From contig CAYWXK010000072.1 in NCBI GenBank assembly GCA_964462515.1, forward strand, positions 1 to 13,442: a stretch of DNA of 13,442 nucleotides, given 5' to 3'. A model generated the notes under the pieces. The model ran no database searches, was not told where the DNA came from, and worked only from the letters and a program-made list of their open reading frames with translations. Positions 1-6,828 of the stretch are shown here, piece after piece (position 1 is the stretch's first letter; every line of letters starts with the position of its first letter). The position numbers and the translations under genes are program-made. The stretch comes from CAYWXK01 sp964462515 (GTDB lineage Bacteria; Planctomycetota; Phycisphaerae; Sedimentisphaerales; Anaerobacaceae).

Positions 1-45
1 TCTTTCCTAAAAACACAGAATTTTAAAAATTTTTGCATCAAAATA

Positions 46-197
46 GGATATATAAAACGTTGCTAAATTTTCACTTTTTCATAAGTCACTGATAGTAAAT
101 TGGTTATGGAGTGGGATATTTTGCAGAATTGGCAGATAATAGGTTGTATAGTTGTATAATGGTTGTAGTTCTTTTTAGTCTGTTTTTCTCAAAACCA
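46..197 (+). repeat. Diverged intergenic repeat, copy A
   Basis: This segment matches 6522-6678 in the same orientation. It opens with a 14-base block GGATATATAAAACG (46-59). A 13-base block AATTGGCAGATAA (127-139) follows. Both blocks are identical in copy B, and their starts are 81 bases apart in both copies. Between them a TTTTT..TAA.TCA.TGATA pattern is shared. After them TTGTAGTT (163-170) and a GTTTTTC..AAA.CC block near 182-197 also recur, with small indels. By hand, about 65 of the 94 positions from 46 to 139 agree. No transposase or clear terminal inverted repeat is visible, so the nature of the element is unknown. Confidence 0.6.
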
Positions 198-347
198 TGT
201 CACCATGTCAGCAATTCATAGTTCATGACTCATTTTGCCTGCATTCGCTTTTTTAATCTATTGTTAATAACGTTAACCCTGACGATGTGTACTTCGGAAG
301 AAAGGAAAGCATTCTGAAAAAGCGACAAGAACTTAAAATAAAAACGC

Positions 348-376
348 TTGAAAAAAGAAGACGTTTTAACAATAAT
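348..376 (+). promoter_or_regulatory. Candidate sigma-70-type promoter of the BNR gene
   Basis: TTGAAA (348-353) and AATAAT (371-376) are separated by exactly 17 bases, each one base off consensus. The expected transcript start is near 383, giving a leader of roughly 140 nt before the ATG at 525. The region is AT-rich, so a chance match is possible. Confidence 0.35.
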
Positions 377-510
377 ATCCTTAACAAACTGGAGCTAAAT
401 CAGAAATGTGTTTATTATTAAATTGTTCCACTTTTGAAAAAGACAGTCAGAGATTCAAGTGGCAAGAACAGGCAGGCTGTCGGCAGAATAAGTCATGGCA
501 AGTTCATCAA

Positions 511-516
511 GAGGAG
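511..516 (+). promoter_or_regulatory. Ribosome binding site deciding the start at 525
   Basis: GAGGAG lies 8 bases before the ATG at 525. The earlier in-frame ATG at 495 has no comparable site and would place ten polar residues (MASSSRGDKE) before a standard signal peptide. The start at 525 is therefore preferred. Confidence 0.75.
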
Positions 517-524
517 ATAAGGAA

Positions 525-1247
525 ATGAAGACATGGTGGTTGCTGTGTACGATGGTGTTGGTGTTCGCCGGCGTGGGCTATTCGCAGGAGAAGAGCAATT
601 CGGCTGCGGGCAAAGGCGGGCTGTGGGTTGATATTTCGGCAGGGGTTATCGAGGGCCTTGCGAGCGAGGGCAAGAAGATCGGCTATCCCGGCAAGACGGC
701 TGGTATTGCAGTGGACCGCGTCAATGGTGATGTATTCATGGTCATTCCCGACCAAGGAATCTGGCGGAGCAGCGATCAGGGCAGCTCTTTCACGCGTGTT
801 GACGGCGGGAAGATCGGTGGAAGGTGCGAAACCGGCTTTGCTCTTAATTTCGATCCCCTGGGCAAGCGTCTGGCCTGTTTCATGCTCGACGGGCCCAGCG
901 GCTACACGTTCGACGGCGGCAAGACCTGGCAGAGCATGCAGGGCAACCAGCGTGGTTGGGATGCCGGCTCGGTCCACTGGTCGGCTGAGAAGACCATCAA
1001 CATCTTCGCCCTGCGACACGAATGTGGAGGCGAGGTCTACACGAGCAACGAGATGGGCAAGAGTTGGGAGCTCAAGGGCAAGGCTTTCTCGTCGGTGGGC
1101 ATCTTCGATGCCAAGACATTCGTCACCACCAGAGAGAAGGAACTGGGCATTTTTCGCACCACAGACGGTGGCGAGAGTTGGAAGAAGGTCAGCGAACTCC
1201 AGCCCGCCGGGCGCGACATTCGAATTCTCAAAGGTGCCGCCTTCTGA
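525..1247 (+). CDS. Secreted Asp-box (BNR) beta-propeller protein, N-terminal part before an in-frame TGA
   Basis: The 240-residue product starts with a signal peptide (MKTWW followed by a hydrophobic stretch to about residue 20, then SQEKS). It is therefore likely exported. Four Asp-box/BNR-type motifs are visible: SSDQGSSF, TFDGGKTW, TSNEMGKSW and TTDGGESW. Such motifs sit on blade turns of sialidase- and VPS10-like beta-propellers. They mark a fold, not an activity, so I assign no substrate. The frame ends at TGA (1245-1247) right after the residues GAAF. The same frame continues open to 1550 with two more Asp boxes, so this is most likely a complete propeller gene broken by one nonsense codon. 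If translated as it stands the propeller would lack its last blades and may not fold. An extended start at 495 is possible but has the weaker ribosome site. It lies opposite a convergent glycoside hydrolase. Confidence 0.7.
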   Translation: MKTWWLLCTMVLVFAGVGYSQEKSNSAAGKGGLWVDISAGVIEGLASEGKKIGYPGKTAGIAVDRVNGDVFMVIPDQGIWRSSDQGSSFTRVDGGKIGGRCETGFALNFDPLGKRLACFMLDGPSGYTFDGGKTWQSMQGNQRGWDAGSVHWSAEKTINIFALRHECGGEVYTSNEMGKSWELKGKAFSSVGIFDAKTFVTTREKELGIFRTTDGGESWKKVSELQPAGRDIRILKGAAF

Positions 1248-1550
1248 ACCAGCGGCAAGGGGCTTCTGGTAAGCAGGGACCGTGGCATGACGTGGGCCCT
1301 ACAGGGGAAAGAGGTGGAATGTTCTTTCGGCCCATACTTCGGCAAGGATGAAATGCACATTGTTGTCGTGGGCAAGAACGGTTTCTTTCAGACAGCCAAC
1401 GGCGGCCGAGAGTGGGAGCAGGCGGCTCCGTTACCGCCTCAGTACAGCGTGACAATCCCGGGCTGGTTCCTCAATTTCGGCTGGGACCCTCACGCAGACA
1501 TCTTCTACGCCTCGTGCATGGGCAAACCTGCATATAAGTATCAGCGATAA
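1248..1550 (+). pseudogene. C-terminal remainder of the BNR beta-propeller, in frame after the TGA
   Basis: Read in the same frame as the gene that starts at 525, this stretch gives about 100 residues beginning TSGKGLLVSRDRGMTW and ending at TAA (1548-1550). It carries two further Asp-box motifs, VSRDRGMTW and TANGGREW. The spacing and style match those before the stop, so it clearly belongs to the same protein. There is an internal ATG at 1287 but no good ribosome site, so independent translation is unlikely. The residue at the stop falls in a spot where an aromatic residue would be natural (GAAF-x-TSGKG), so a TGG to TGA change is the simplest origin. A sequencing error or stop read-through is the alternative. 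Confidence 0.65.
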
Positions 1551-1829
1551 CCGTGGCCAGCTCTCGAGAATGGACCTGAAAGAACGGACGATTCGTAATC
1601 ATTGCTGCTTCCATCAATCACACATGGGTGAATCACTGGAATTACTGTGTTTGCCGGGATGAAGGTCGCTCAAAAACCTCCGCGCCCTCGTTGGCGTTGT
1701 CGTCTTTCAGTGTGGAGATGTCCGCGAACAGCAACTCGACTGGACACAAGGCGCGTATCACCCACTGAAATGCACCCCGAAGCCCACGCAAACACATATT
1801 ACCCGCACATCCAGACAAGCCTCCAACAA

Positions 1830-4800
1830 TCAATTCTTCTCGATAAGGCTGAGCCAGCGGATGTCGCCGTAACCTTTGTGAGAGACCGACAGTGTCGTGG
1901 TGCTGGTGATAACGATGTCGGCCTCGGCGAGTCCTTCTTTCTTGCTCAGAACCATCTTCAGCGGTTCTTTAAGTCCTTCGACAATAACTATGCCGGTATC
2001 TTCAAATAGGCCAAAACCAAGAGACAGGCGGTACGTGCCAGGCTCGACACGGAACTGGAATTGTATTCCGTCGCCAATGCGGCAGCCGTCGCCATCGAGT
2101 TTCGAGCGAACCCATTGGCGATTCTCGTCAGACATAGCGGGGATGTTGAATCCGTAGCCCCGGTCATGGTCCCAGACATCAGCCGCTTTGACCGGCGTAT
2201 AGGGGAATCTGATCCCTTCGAGGAAGTACTCACCTACGCGGTCCGGCATCCCAAAGTCATATAGGTACTTACGGCACGCCACGGAGCGCTCGCGACGCTT
2301 CTTCAACTCAAGCTGATGGGCGTCATAGTCGGCAAGCAGCGTTTGCCAGCCGGCGCTGGCGTCCATGTTGCGGATGTAGACCGGTAGCGGTGTGATCTCC
2401 AGTTTATTCGTATCCTCGAAATCGAACGTTGCGCCAAAGGCATCAGTGATTTTGCAAAGTCCCAAATTCAGACCGAGCCGGGCGTTGCCTTCAACGGTCC
2501 ATGCTGTCAGCAGAGGCTTTCCGGTATCGTTCCATTTCAACAGCCAGACGTTCTCATCCTTGTGCGGCAATCTCACGGCCCGGCCCTTGACCTTCTTGAA
2601 CTGCCGCACGAGCGTCCCAAATGTGAACCAGGATGGTTTCTCTGTGAAATCATCCCTGAGCAAACCGGAGCAGGCGTGCATTGAGGGAGTTGAACCGGAT
2701 TCGCGATAAACAAAGACCCTGTCGACGCCGAAGGCAAGACACAGCATCACCACACGAGGCAGCCGAGCAGCCTGAATGGACTCGGTCGTACCGAAGGGGC
2801 CGGCTGAATCGTAGCCGGTCTCAGTCATCCAGATCGGCATCTGTGGTGCATATTTATCTCGCCAAGCGGTCAGTTCTTCAATGCCCTGTGGTAAAGTCGT
2901 GTTGCCTGTGGTCCCGGCATTTCCGTCCTCTGTAGCGGTTTCCGGCGGATTGAAGCCGGAGTAGTAATGCACGTTGATCACCTCGACGAAATCGAGAGGA
3001 CACTTTCCATCCGGGTATTTGTAGGTACGCAGGCGGTTGACAATCTCTGTAATTATGCCTTCATAGCCGGCGCTGGTGACCGTAGCGGTAGGATCGGCTT
3101 TCTTGATAGCCTCAGCACCGTATCGCATCATCTTGTAGTACTCGTCGAGCGGGGCCGACCAGCCGCCCCAAGTAGCATCAGGATTAGGATTAAGTCCGGG
3201 CTCGTTCCACATTTCGTAATAGTGGACCAAGCCTAGGCCGGACTTCTTGTCGCTACTGAGCAAAGCACCAGCCGAATGTCGAGTATTGCCGTAACGCGCC
3301 GCGACCTGGAAGCAGAACTCACCGAACAGCGAAGGGTCTTTCGGGGGGAACGTAATGATTCTGTCCTCCTTGGCACCCGGCGGCGCGCTGGAGGCCCACC
3401 GAGGGGTAAGGAACATATAGCTGAAGATGTTCAAGCCGTTTTCGCGGTATGTCTGAAAAACATCGTCCGTATTCACATGCCATGGCCCCACCGATCCGTC
3501 AAAGGCATATTTGTGCGGTTCCGGCGAGACAAAGGGCCACTTCATGTTCTCAAATCGCACCCAGCCAATACCCAGATCCCGCAGCTTGGGCGCCAAAGGA
3601 GTATGGGAGACGTTCAGCCCAAAACGCGAATCTGGCGAAACCAGTGAGGGATCACTCTGCAAAGCGGTGAAAATGTGCCGATAGGACATTATCCGCTGGT
3701 CCGACCAGGCGGCCTCAATGCCAAACAGACAGGCCCCAGCCTTCAATTTAGCCTGAGTTGAGAGATCCACCATGCGGAACGACCGAGCCTGGATGGTGAC
3801 CTTGACGCTGCCTTCATCCAGAACCGTGCCAACACTGGGCAGCGCAATTGTCTCGTCGACCACGCCGTCGTAAAGCCCCAGTTCGCAGGGAAACCGAATG
3901 GCGTGAACCTTCTTCTGCGGGTCGCCGGTATGGTAACGAAAACGGATGACCTTTGCCTCGAAAGGTGACAGCAGCAGGTAATTTTGCCAGCCCCACTTTT
4001 TGTAGTGGTCGACATTCTGAAGGCTCTTGACCGGCGTGAATTCTCTACCATCCCGCGAGACGGCCACGTCCACAAACCACGTGTGGTTGGCATCGCCGGA
4101 CAGCCAGGTCATCTTCGTGATTCGGCGCACCTTATCCAACTCCACGTATTGAAAGGCCTCAGTGAAATGGTTGGTCGTGTAGACCGTGCCAGCGTCGGTC
4201 CATGGCTTGCCGTCGGTAAGTGAGCCATCCTCAATGATTTCACCATCGGCAACGATCCAACTCCTGAGCCCCGGTGCATGATTGGATCCAAATACTGGAT
4301 CGGGTAAGGGGGTCGAGTAAAACGCAGAATCCCTCTGGACAGAGTACGCCAGATTAACCGCAACGGATTTGTCAGTGTAGTTGACCGCCAAGACGCTAAC
4401 TGGGAGTGCCTGGCCCGGCTCGACGATGTCAGGAGCAAGAATGGTGATTGTCAGGTTTTCCTCACCGACGAGTTCACTTCGATCTACGACGGCCACCATG
4501 CCGTCAACGATCATTCGTGTCGCTCCCGGAGCCTTGGCGAACCAGACCACCTGTTGGCTGCTCAGCGGCTGATCTATCGAGCCGTTCTTGTCCGGCTGCG
4601 GATAGGCTTGCTGCACACGGTTTCCGGTGGTAGCAAACTCGACCCACTTCCAACCGCTCCAGTCGGCCGGGATCAACATCATGAGCGCTTCACTCTGGGC
4701 ATCATAGACCTGAATACCAAGCTTCTCGATATTGGAATCCTCTTCCAAATATACCCAAAGACCAAGCACATCTGTTTTGCCGGGCAAGTGACCGTGGATG

Positions 4801-5123
4801 GAGAAATCGCCTTTGGCCCCGGCAATCTCCGCATCGGCTCCGAAGACCAAGGCGCTGCGGCCAATCTTTGCCTGCATACCTTCAGCGGTCTTGATCAGGA
4901 AGTTCTTCATCCGCCAGCCTCCGCTGCTAATGTTGTCCCCAAGCTCCATCGGACCGATCAAAATCCGTTGATAGTTCTTATCATTCCTGCCGGCTCCCAG
5001 CGAAGCGGTCCCCTCAAGTCGCGGTTCGCCGGCACTGATGGCAGAGCCGATTGCCAGCACAGCAAGGCACAACATCCCGGGCTTGATCGATTCAAACACA
5101 TAGCCTGTTTCCCGATTTCGCAT
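1830..5123 (-). CDS. Secreted multidomain clan-A glycoside hydrolase (GH39-like)
   Basis: The product is about 1097 residues. In order I see: a signal peptide (hydrophobic core about residues 17-31); an N-terminal beta-rich, carbohydrate-binding-like module (about 35-215); a discoidin-like module (about 285-405) with the pattern QYVELDKVRRITKM...SRDGREFTPV...VIRFRY; a TIM barrel (about 490-870); and a C-terminal jelly-roll-like module (about 953-1097) beginning YDFGMPDR...DRGYGF. That opening resembles the N-terminal module of rhamnogalacturonan acetylesterase-type enzymes. The barrel has the clan-A signatures YYEMWNEPG (acid/base Glu641) and PIWMTETGYD (nucleophile Glu768), so it should be a retaining hydrolase. 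The family is probably GH39 or a neighbour. The substrate cannot be read from sequence. An upstream in-frame GTG at 5138 would add five residues, but the ribosome site overlaps it. The QW-repeat gene lies 145-160 nt upstream on the same strand. Confidence 0.8.
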   Translation of the reverse strand: MRNRETGYVFESIKPGMLCLAVLAIGSAISAGEPRLEGTASLGAGRNDKNYQRILIGPMELGDNISSGGWRMKNFLIKTAEGMQAKIGRSALVFGADAEIAGAKGDFSIHGHLPGKTDVLGLWVYLEEDSNIEKLGIQVYDAQSEALMMLIPADWSGWKWVEFATTGNRVQQAYPQPDKNGSIDQPLSSQQVVWFAKAPGATRMIVDGMVAVVDRSELVGEENLTITILAPDIVEPGQALPVSVLAVNYTDKSVAVNLAYSVQRDSAFYSTPLPDPVFGSNHAPGLRSWIVADGEIIEDGSLTDGKPWTDAGTVYTTNHFTEAFQYVELDKVRRITKMTWLSGDANHTWFVDVAVSRDGREFTPVKSLQNVDHYKKWGWQNYLLLSPFEAKVIRFRYHTGDPQKKVHAIRFPCELGLYDGVVDETIALPSVGTVLDEGSVKVTIQARSFRMVDLSTQAKLKAGACLFGIEAAWSDQRIMSYRHIFTALQSDPSLVSPDSRFGLNVSHTPLAPKLRDLGIGWVRFENMKWPFVSPEPHKYAFDGSVGPWHVNTDDVFQTYRENGLNIFSYMFLTPRWASSAPPGAKEDRIITFPPKDPSLFGEFCFQVAARYGNTRHSAGALLSSDKKSGLGLVHYYEMWNEPGLNPNPDATWGGWSAPLDEYYKMMRYGAEAIKKADPTATVTSAGYEGIITEIVNRLRTYKYPDGKCPLDFVEVINVHYYSGFNPPETATEDGNAGTTGNTTLPQGIEELTAWRDKYAPQMPIWMTETGYDSAGPFGTTESIQAARLPRVVMLCLAFGVDRVFVYRESGSTPSMHACSGLLRDDFTEKPSWFTFGTLVRQFKKVKGRAVRLPHKDENVWLLKWNDTGKPLLTAWTVEGNARLGLNLGLCKITDAFGATFDFEDTNKLEITPLPVYIRNMDASAGWQTLLADYDAHQLELKKRRERSVACRKYLYDFGMPDRVGEYFLEGIRFPYTPVKAADVWDHDRGYGFNIPAMSDENRQWVRSKLDGDGCRIGDGIQFQFRVEPGTYRLSLGFGLFEDTGIVIVEGLKEPLKMVLSKKEGLAEADIVITSTTTLSVSHKGYGDIRWLSLIEKN

Positions 5124-5133
5124 CGTACAGATA

Positions 5134-5143
5134 CTCACTTCCT
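5134..5143 (-). promoter_or_regulatory. Ribosome binding site of the GH39-like gene
   Basis: On the minus strand this reads AAGGAAGTGA, nine of ten bases matching the full anti-16S complement AAGGAGGTGA. It overlaps the GTG at 5138-5136, which argues against that GTG as the start and for the ATG at 5123. The distance is at the long end of normal, so the start choice is not certain. Confidence 0.45.
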
Positions 5144-5283
5144 TCTCGAGTTTACTGCTGGCTTTCCCATATAATTATTGTATATTCTTGCTCAGTTGCA
5201 CTCTTGAGCCTATTCTGTGACATGCTATCAAGTCTGTCGGATAATTCAGTATTCAGGGCTTCAAATGCTATTGTAGGGCGAAT

Positions 5284-6339
5284 CTAATCGAGGGACTTGG
5301 ATTCGCCGCACAAAGCAAGCGCCAGAACTCCATAAGCCGTTCCGGAATTAGTGATCAGATGTGTGCTATCCTGCTTCATGGATCGCGTGAACCAACGTCC
5401 ACTCACTCGCTGATGCGTTTTGAGCCACTCAATTCCTTTCTGGATTCGTGGATCTTCCGCCGCGATGCCCGCGCAACGCAAGACATAAATGACAAAGCCA
5501 GTGCCATATCCGTCACTTGATTCGTAGTCCTGTTCTTTGCCATCCGACCGTTTCCAGTTGCCCAGCGTAGCCAACCCCCAGCCCCCGTCGGGCTTCTGCA
5601 GCGCGAGAAGACCCTCAACGACTTCCGCGCGCTCGGCGTCTGTCATTATTCCATCCACCCGCAGCGAAGCCAACAGCATCATTGCCCGCTGATGCATGTT
5701 CGCAGGGGGATTGTTTCGAAGGTACTGGCGAATTTTCTCAAGACCTTTCTGGGCTGCGGGCGTCTTACTATAGCCGTCCGGTGCAATGCCGACACCGATT
5801 GCCGCCATCGTTACACCGTAGTGGTCGTCGACCTCTGACGGCGGTTGATTATTCTTAATCCACGTCCAGCCGCCATCCTCGCGCTGCGCGGCCCAGATCC
5901 GGTCCAGTGCCTTGCGGGTAGATGGGTGCAGCTTCCCGGTCGTCGCCGCATCATTCTGTGCCAGAGTTGAGGCCACCATCACGGCTTCGGTCACCCAGTA
6001 GTCTGTCTGTCGCGGATTCTCCGCCAGATGTTCCAGGGCCAGACGAACGGTCGCATGCGCAGACACCTTGTGACTGACCGCCGGCCGGGCAAGCAGGAAA
6101 GCATAGTCGGAATGACATGCGAAGCACTTGTGTTGCTTCTGCCACGTGAGGGCCGTTGTATCAATGTACCGAACAGCGGCGGGGAGGGAGAACTTCTCGA
6201 TGAACGGTTCGTCTACCCGGTTGGGGCCAGGATCGATTGCGTTCTCCATAGTCACCATATCGTCTGCGGAGAGCAATAGTGAAGCCACCAAGAGGATTGC
6301 GGCGCCGACCACCAGATACTGTACTCCGACATTTCCCAT
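5284..6339 (-). CDS. Exported prenyltransferase/squalene-cyclase-repeat protein with a CxxCH motif
   Basis: The product is 351 residues. An N-terminal hydrophobic segment (about residues 8-25) is a signal peptide or membrane anchor. Residues 72-76 are CFACH, a haem c attachment motif, followed by SDYAFLLARP. The rest is an alpha/alpha-barrel repeat protein with QW-like motifs AAQREDGGW (near 157), ALQKPDGGW (near 253) and THQRVSGRW (near 314). The catalytic DxDD motif of squalene-hopene cyclase is absent, so a terpene cyclase role is unlikely. Similar CxxCH plus barrel proteins occur in Planctomycetota and Verrucomicrobiota, where the function is not established as far as I know. The fold could also accommodate a polysaccharide. 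The start at ATG 6339 has no clear ribosome site, but it is well placed before the signal segment. It may be co-transcribed with the downstream hydrolase. Confidence 0.75.
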   Translation of the reverse strand: MGNVGVQYLVVGAAILLVASLLLSADDMVTMENAIDPGPNRVDEPFIEKFSLPAAVRYIDTTALTWQKQHKCFACHSDYAFLLARPAVSHKVSAHATVRLALEHLAENPRQTDYWVTEAVMVASTLAQNDAATTGKLHPSTRKALDRIWAAQREDGGWTWIKNNQPPSEVDDHYGVTMAAIGVGIAPDGYSKTPAAQKGLEKIRQYLRNNPPANMHQRAMMLLASLRVDGIMTDAERAEVVEGLLALQKPDGGWGLATLGNWKRSDGKEQDYESSDGYGTGFVIYVLRCAGIAAEDPRIQKGIEWLKTHQRVSGRWFTRSMKQDSTHLITNSGTAYGVLALALCGESKSLD

Positions 6340-6521
6340 ATTAAACGTTTGGCAACTCAGCCAAGCCTTCTAATTTCACAATAATATCAAAATCTTCCTA
6401 TAGAGTATGGTTGTTGAAAAGAAATATCAATCGTGGAAACTACATAATTTTGTTTATGATTTCTCTTCCTAATTCTTCTCCCAGGGTATTTACCAACCAG
6501 AAGAGCGTAATAACAGCACAC

Positions 6522-6678
6522 GGATATATAAAACGGTTGCATTTTTTATGTTTTTAGTAAATCATTGATAAAGAAAGACTTATAGAACAAGAATTTTTAT
6601 AAAATTGGCAGATAACAAAACCTCTGTTTTAGCCGAGTTGTAGTTGGTTGATGCTATGTGAGTACAGTTTTTCAAACC
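6522..6678 (+). repeat. Diverged intergenic repeat, copy B
   Basis: This is the second copy of the element at 46-197, in the same orientation. Exact blocks are GGATATATAAAACG at 6522-6535 and AATTGGCAGATAA at 6603-6615, with the same 81-base spacing as copy A. TTGTAGTT recurs at 6638-6645 and a GTTTTTC-AAACC block near 6667-6678. Copies A and B bracket the module holding the BNR, GH39-like and QW-repeat genes. Confidence 0.6.
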
Positions 6679-6754
6679 GCTATATAAGCCGAAATTTTGC
6701 CGGGGATTGTGCAAATTTGCGTTGATATGCTTGGGTACGCGAAACGATATTTAA

Positions 6755-6774
6755 TGGGCGATACAGGATTCGAA
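6755..6774 (-). other. tRNA 3'-end-like sequence, possible attachment-site remnant
   Basis: On the minus strand this reads as a canonical tRNA 3' part. There is a T-loop TTCGAAT, a T-stem 3' strand CCTGT, an acceptor 3' strand ATCGCCC and a discriminator A, with no encoded CCA. The bases before the T-loop (CTCGA) do not pair with CCTGT, and no anticodon arm follows, so this is not a functional tRNA. Integrated elements often leave such 3' fragments in tRNA genes. No integrase is visible here, and chance similarity over about 20 bases is possible. Confidence 0.35.
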
Positions 6775-6828
6775 TCGAGGACTCAGAACTGTCCGGAAAG
6801 GAACCTCCGCTGTTAAGGATTGTTCTGT

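Larger units (their letters stand above)
1..494. other. AT-rich intergenic region upstream of the BNR gene
   Basis: I see no credible coding sequence here. It holds a copy of a diverged intergenic repeat (46-197), a tandem 8-base repeat CCATGTCA at 195-202 and 203-210, a 5-bp inverted repeat GTTAA/TTAAC with a 5-base loop at 263-277, and a promoter-like pair at 348-376. The inverted repeat could be an operator, but nothing else supports that. The left edge is cut by the window, so any gene before position 1 is unseen. Confidence 0.6.
6340..6828. other. Gene-free region between the two gene blocks
   Basis: These 489 bases hold no believable coding sequence. They contain copy B of the intergenic repeat (6522-6678) and a tRNA-3'-end-like sequence (6755-6774). 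They also include the upstream region of the - strand gene starting at 6339, where I found no convincing promoter, and the downstream side of the VIT-vWA gene that stops at 6829. I found no strong rho-independent terminator after 6829. The best hairpin, GGAC/GTCC between about 6777 and 6793, has only 4 bp and no T-run. Confidence 0.6.

Noticed and set aside
129..160. Promoter inside the repeat (TTGGCA followed by TATAAT)
   Set aside because: The spacer is 20 bases in copy A and the TATAAT is missing in copy B, so it is not a conserved promoter.
507..1019. 170-codon minus-strand frame opposite the BNR gene
   Set aside because: The + strand frame has a signal peptide, a ribosome site and Asp boxes. 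The minus frame has none of these.
1245..1270. TGA with a downstream hairpin as a selenocysteine site
   Set aside because: The stem is only 5 bp, lies directly after the stop, and the position fits tryptophan in an Asp-box propeller. No selenoprotein family is recognised.
1642..1833. 63-codon frame on the minus strand after the GH39-like gene
   Set aside because: It would start with TTG, has no ribosome site, and its translation resembles nothing I recognise. The 1551-1829 interval appears non-coding.
46..6678. Composition jump marking the repeat-bounded module as foreign
   Set aside because: Hand counts of a few 60-base lines in each block overlap (about 53-60% GC in the left module against 47-57% elsewhere), so no clear jump can be claimed.
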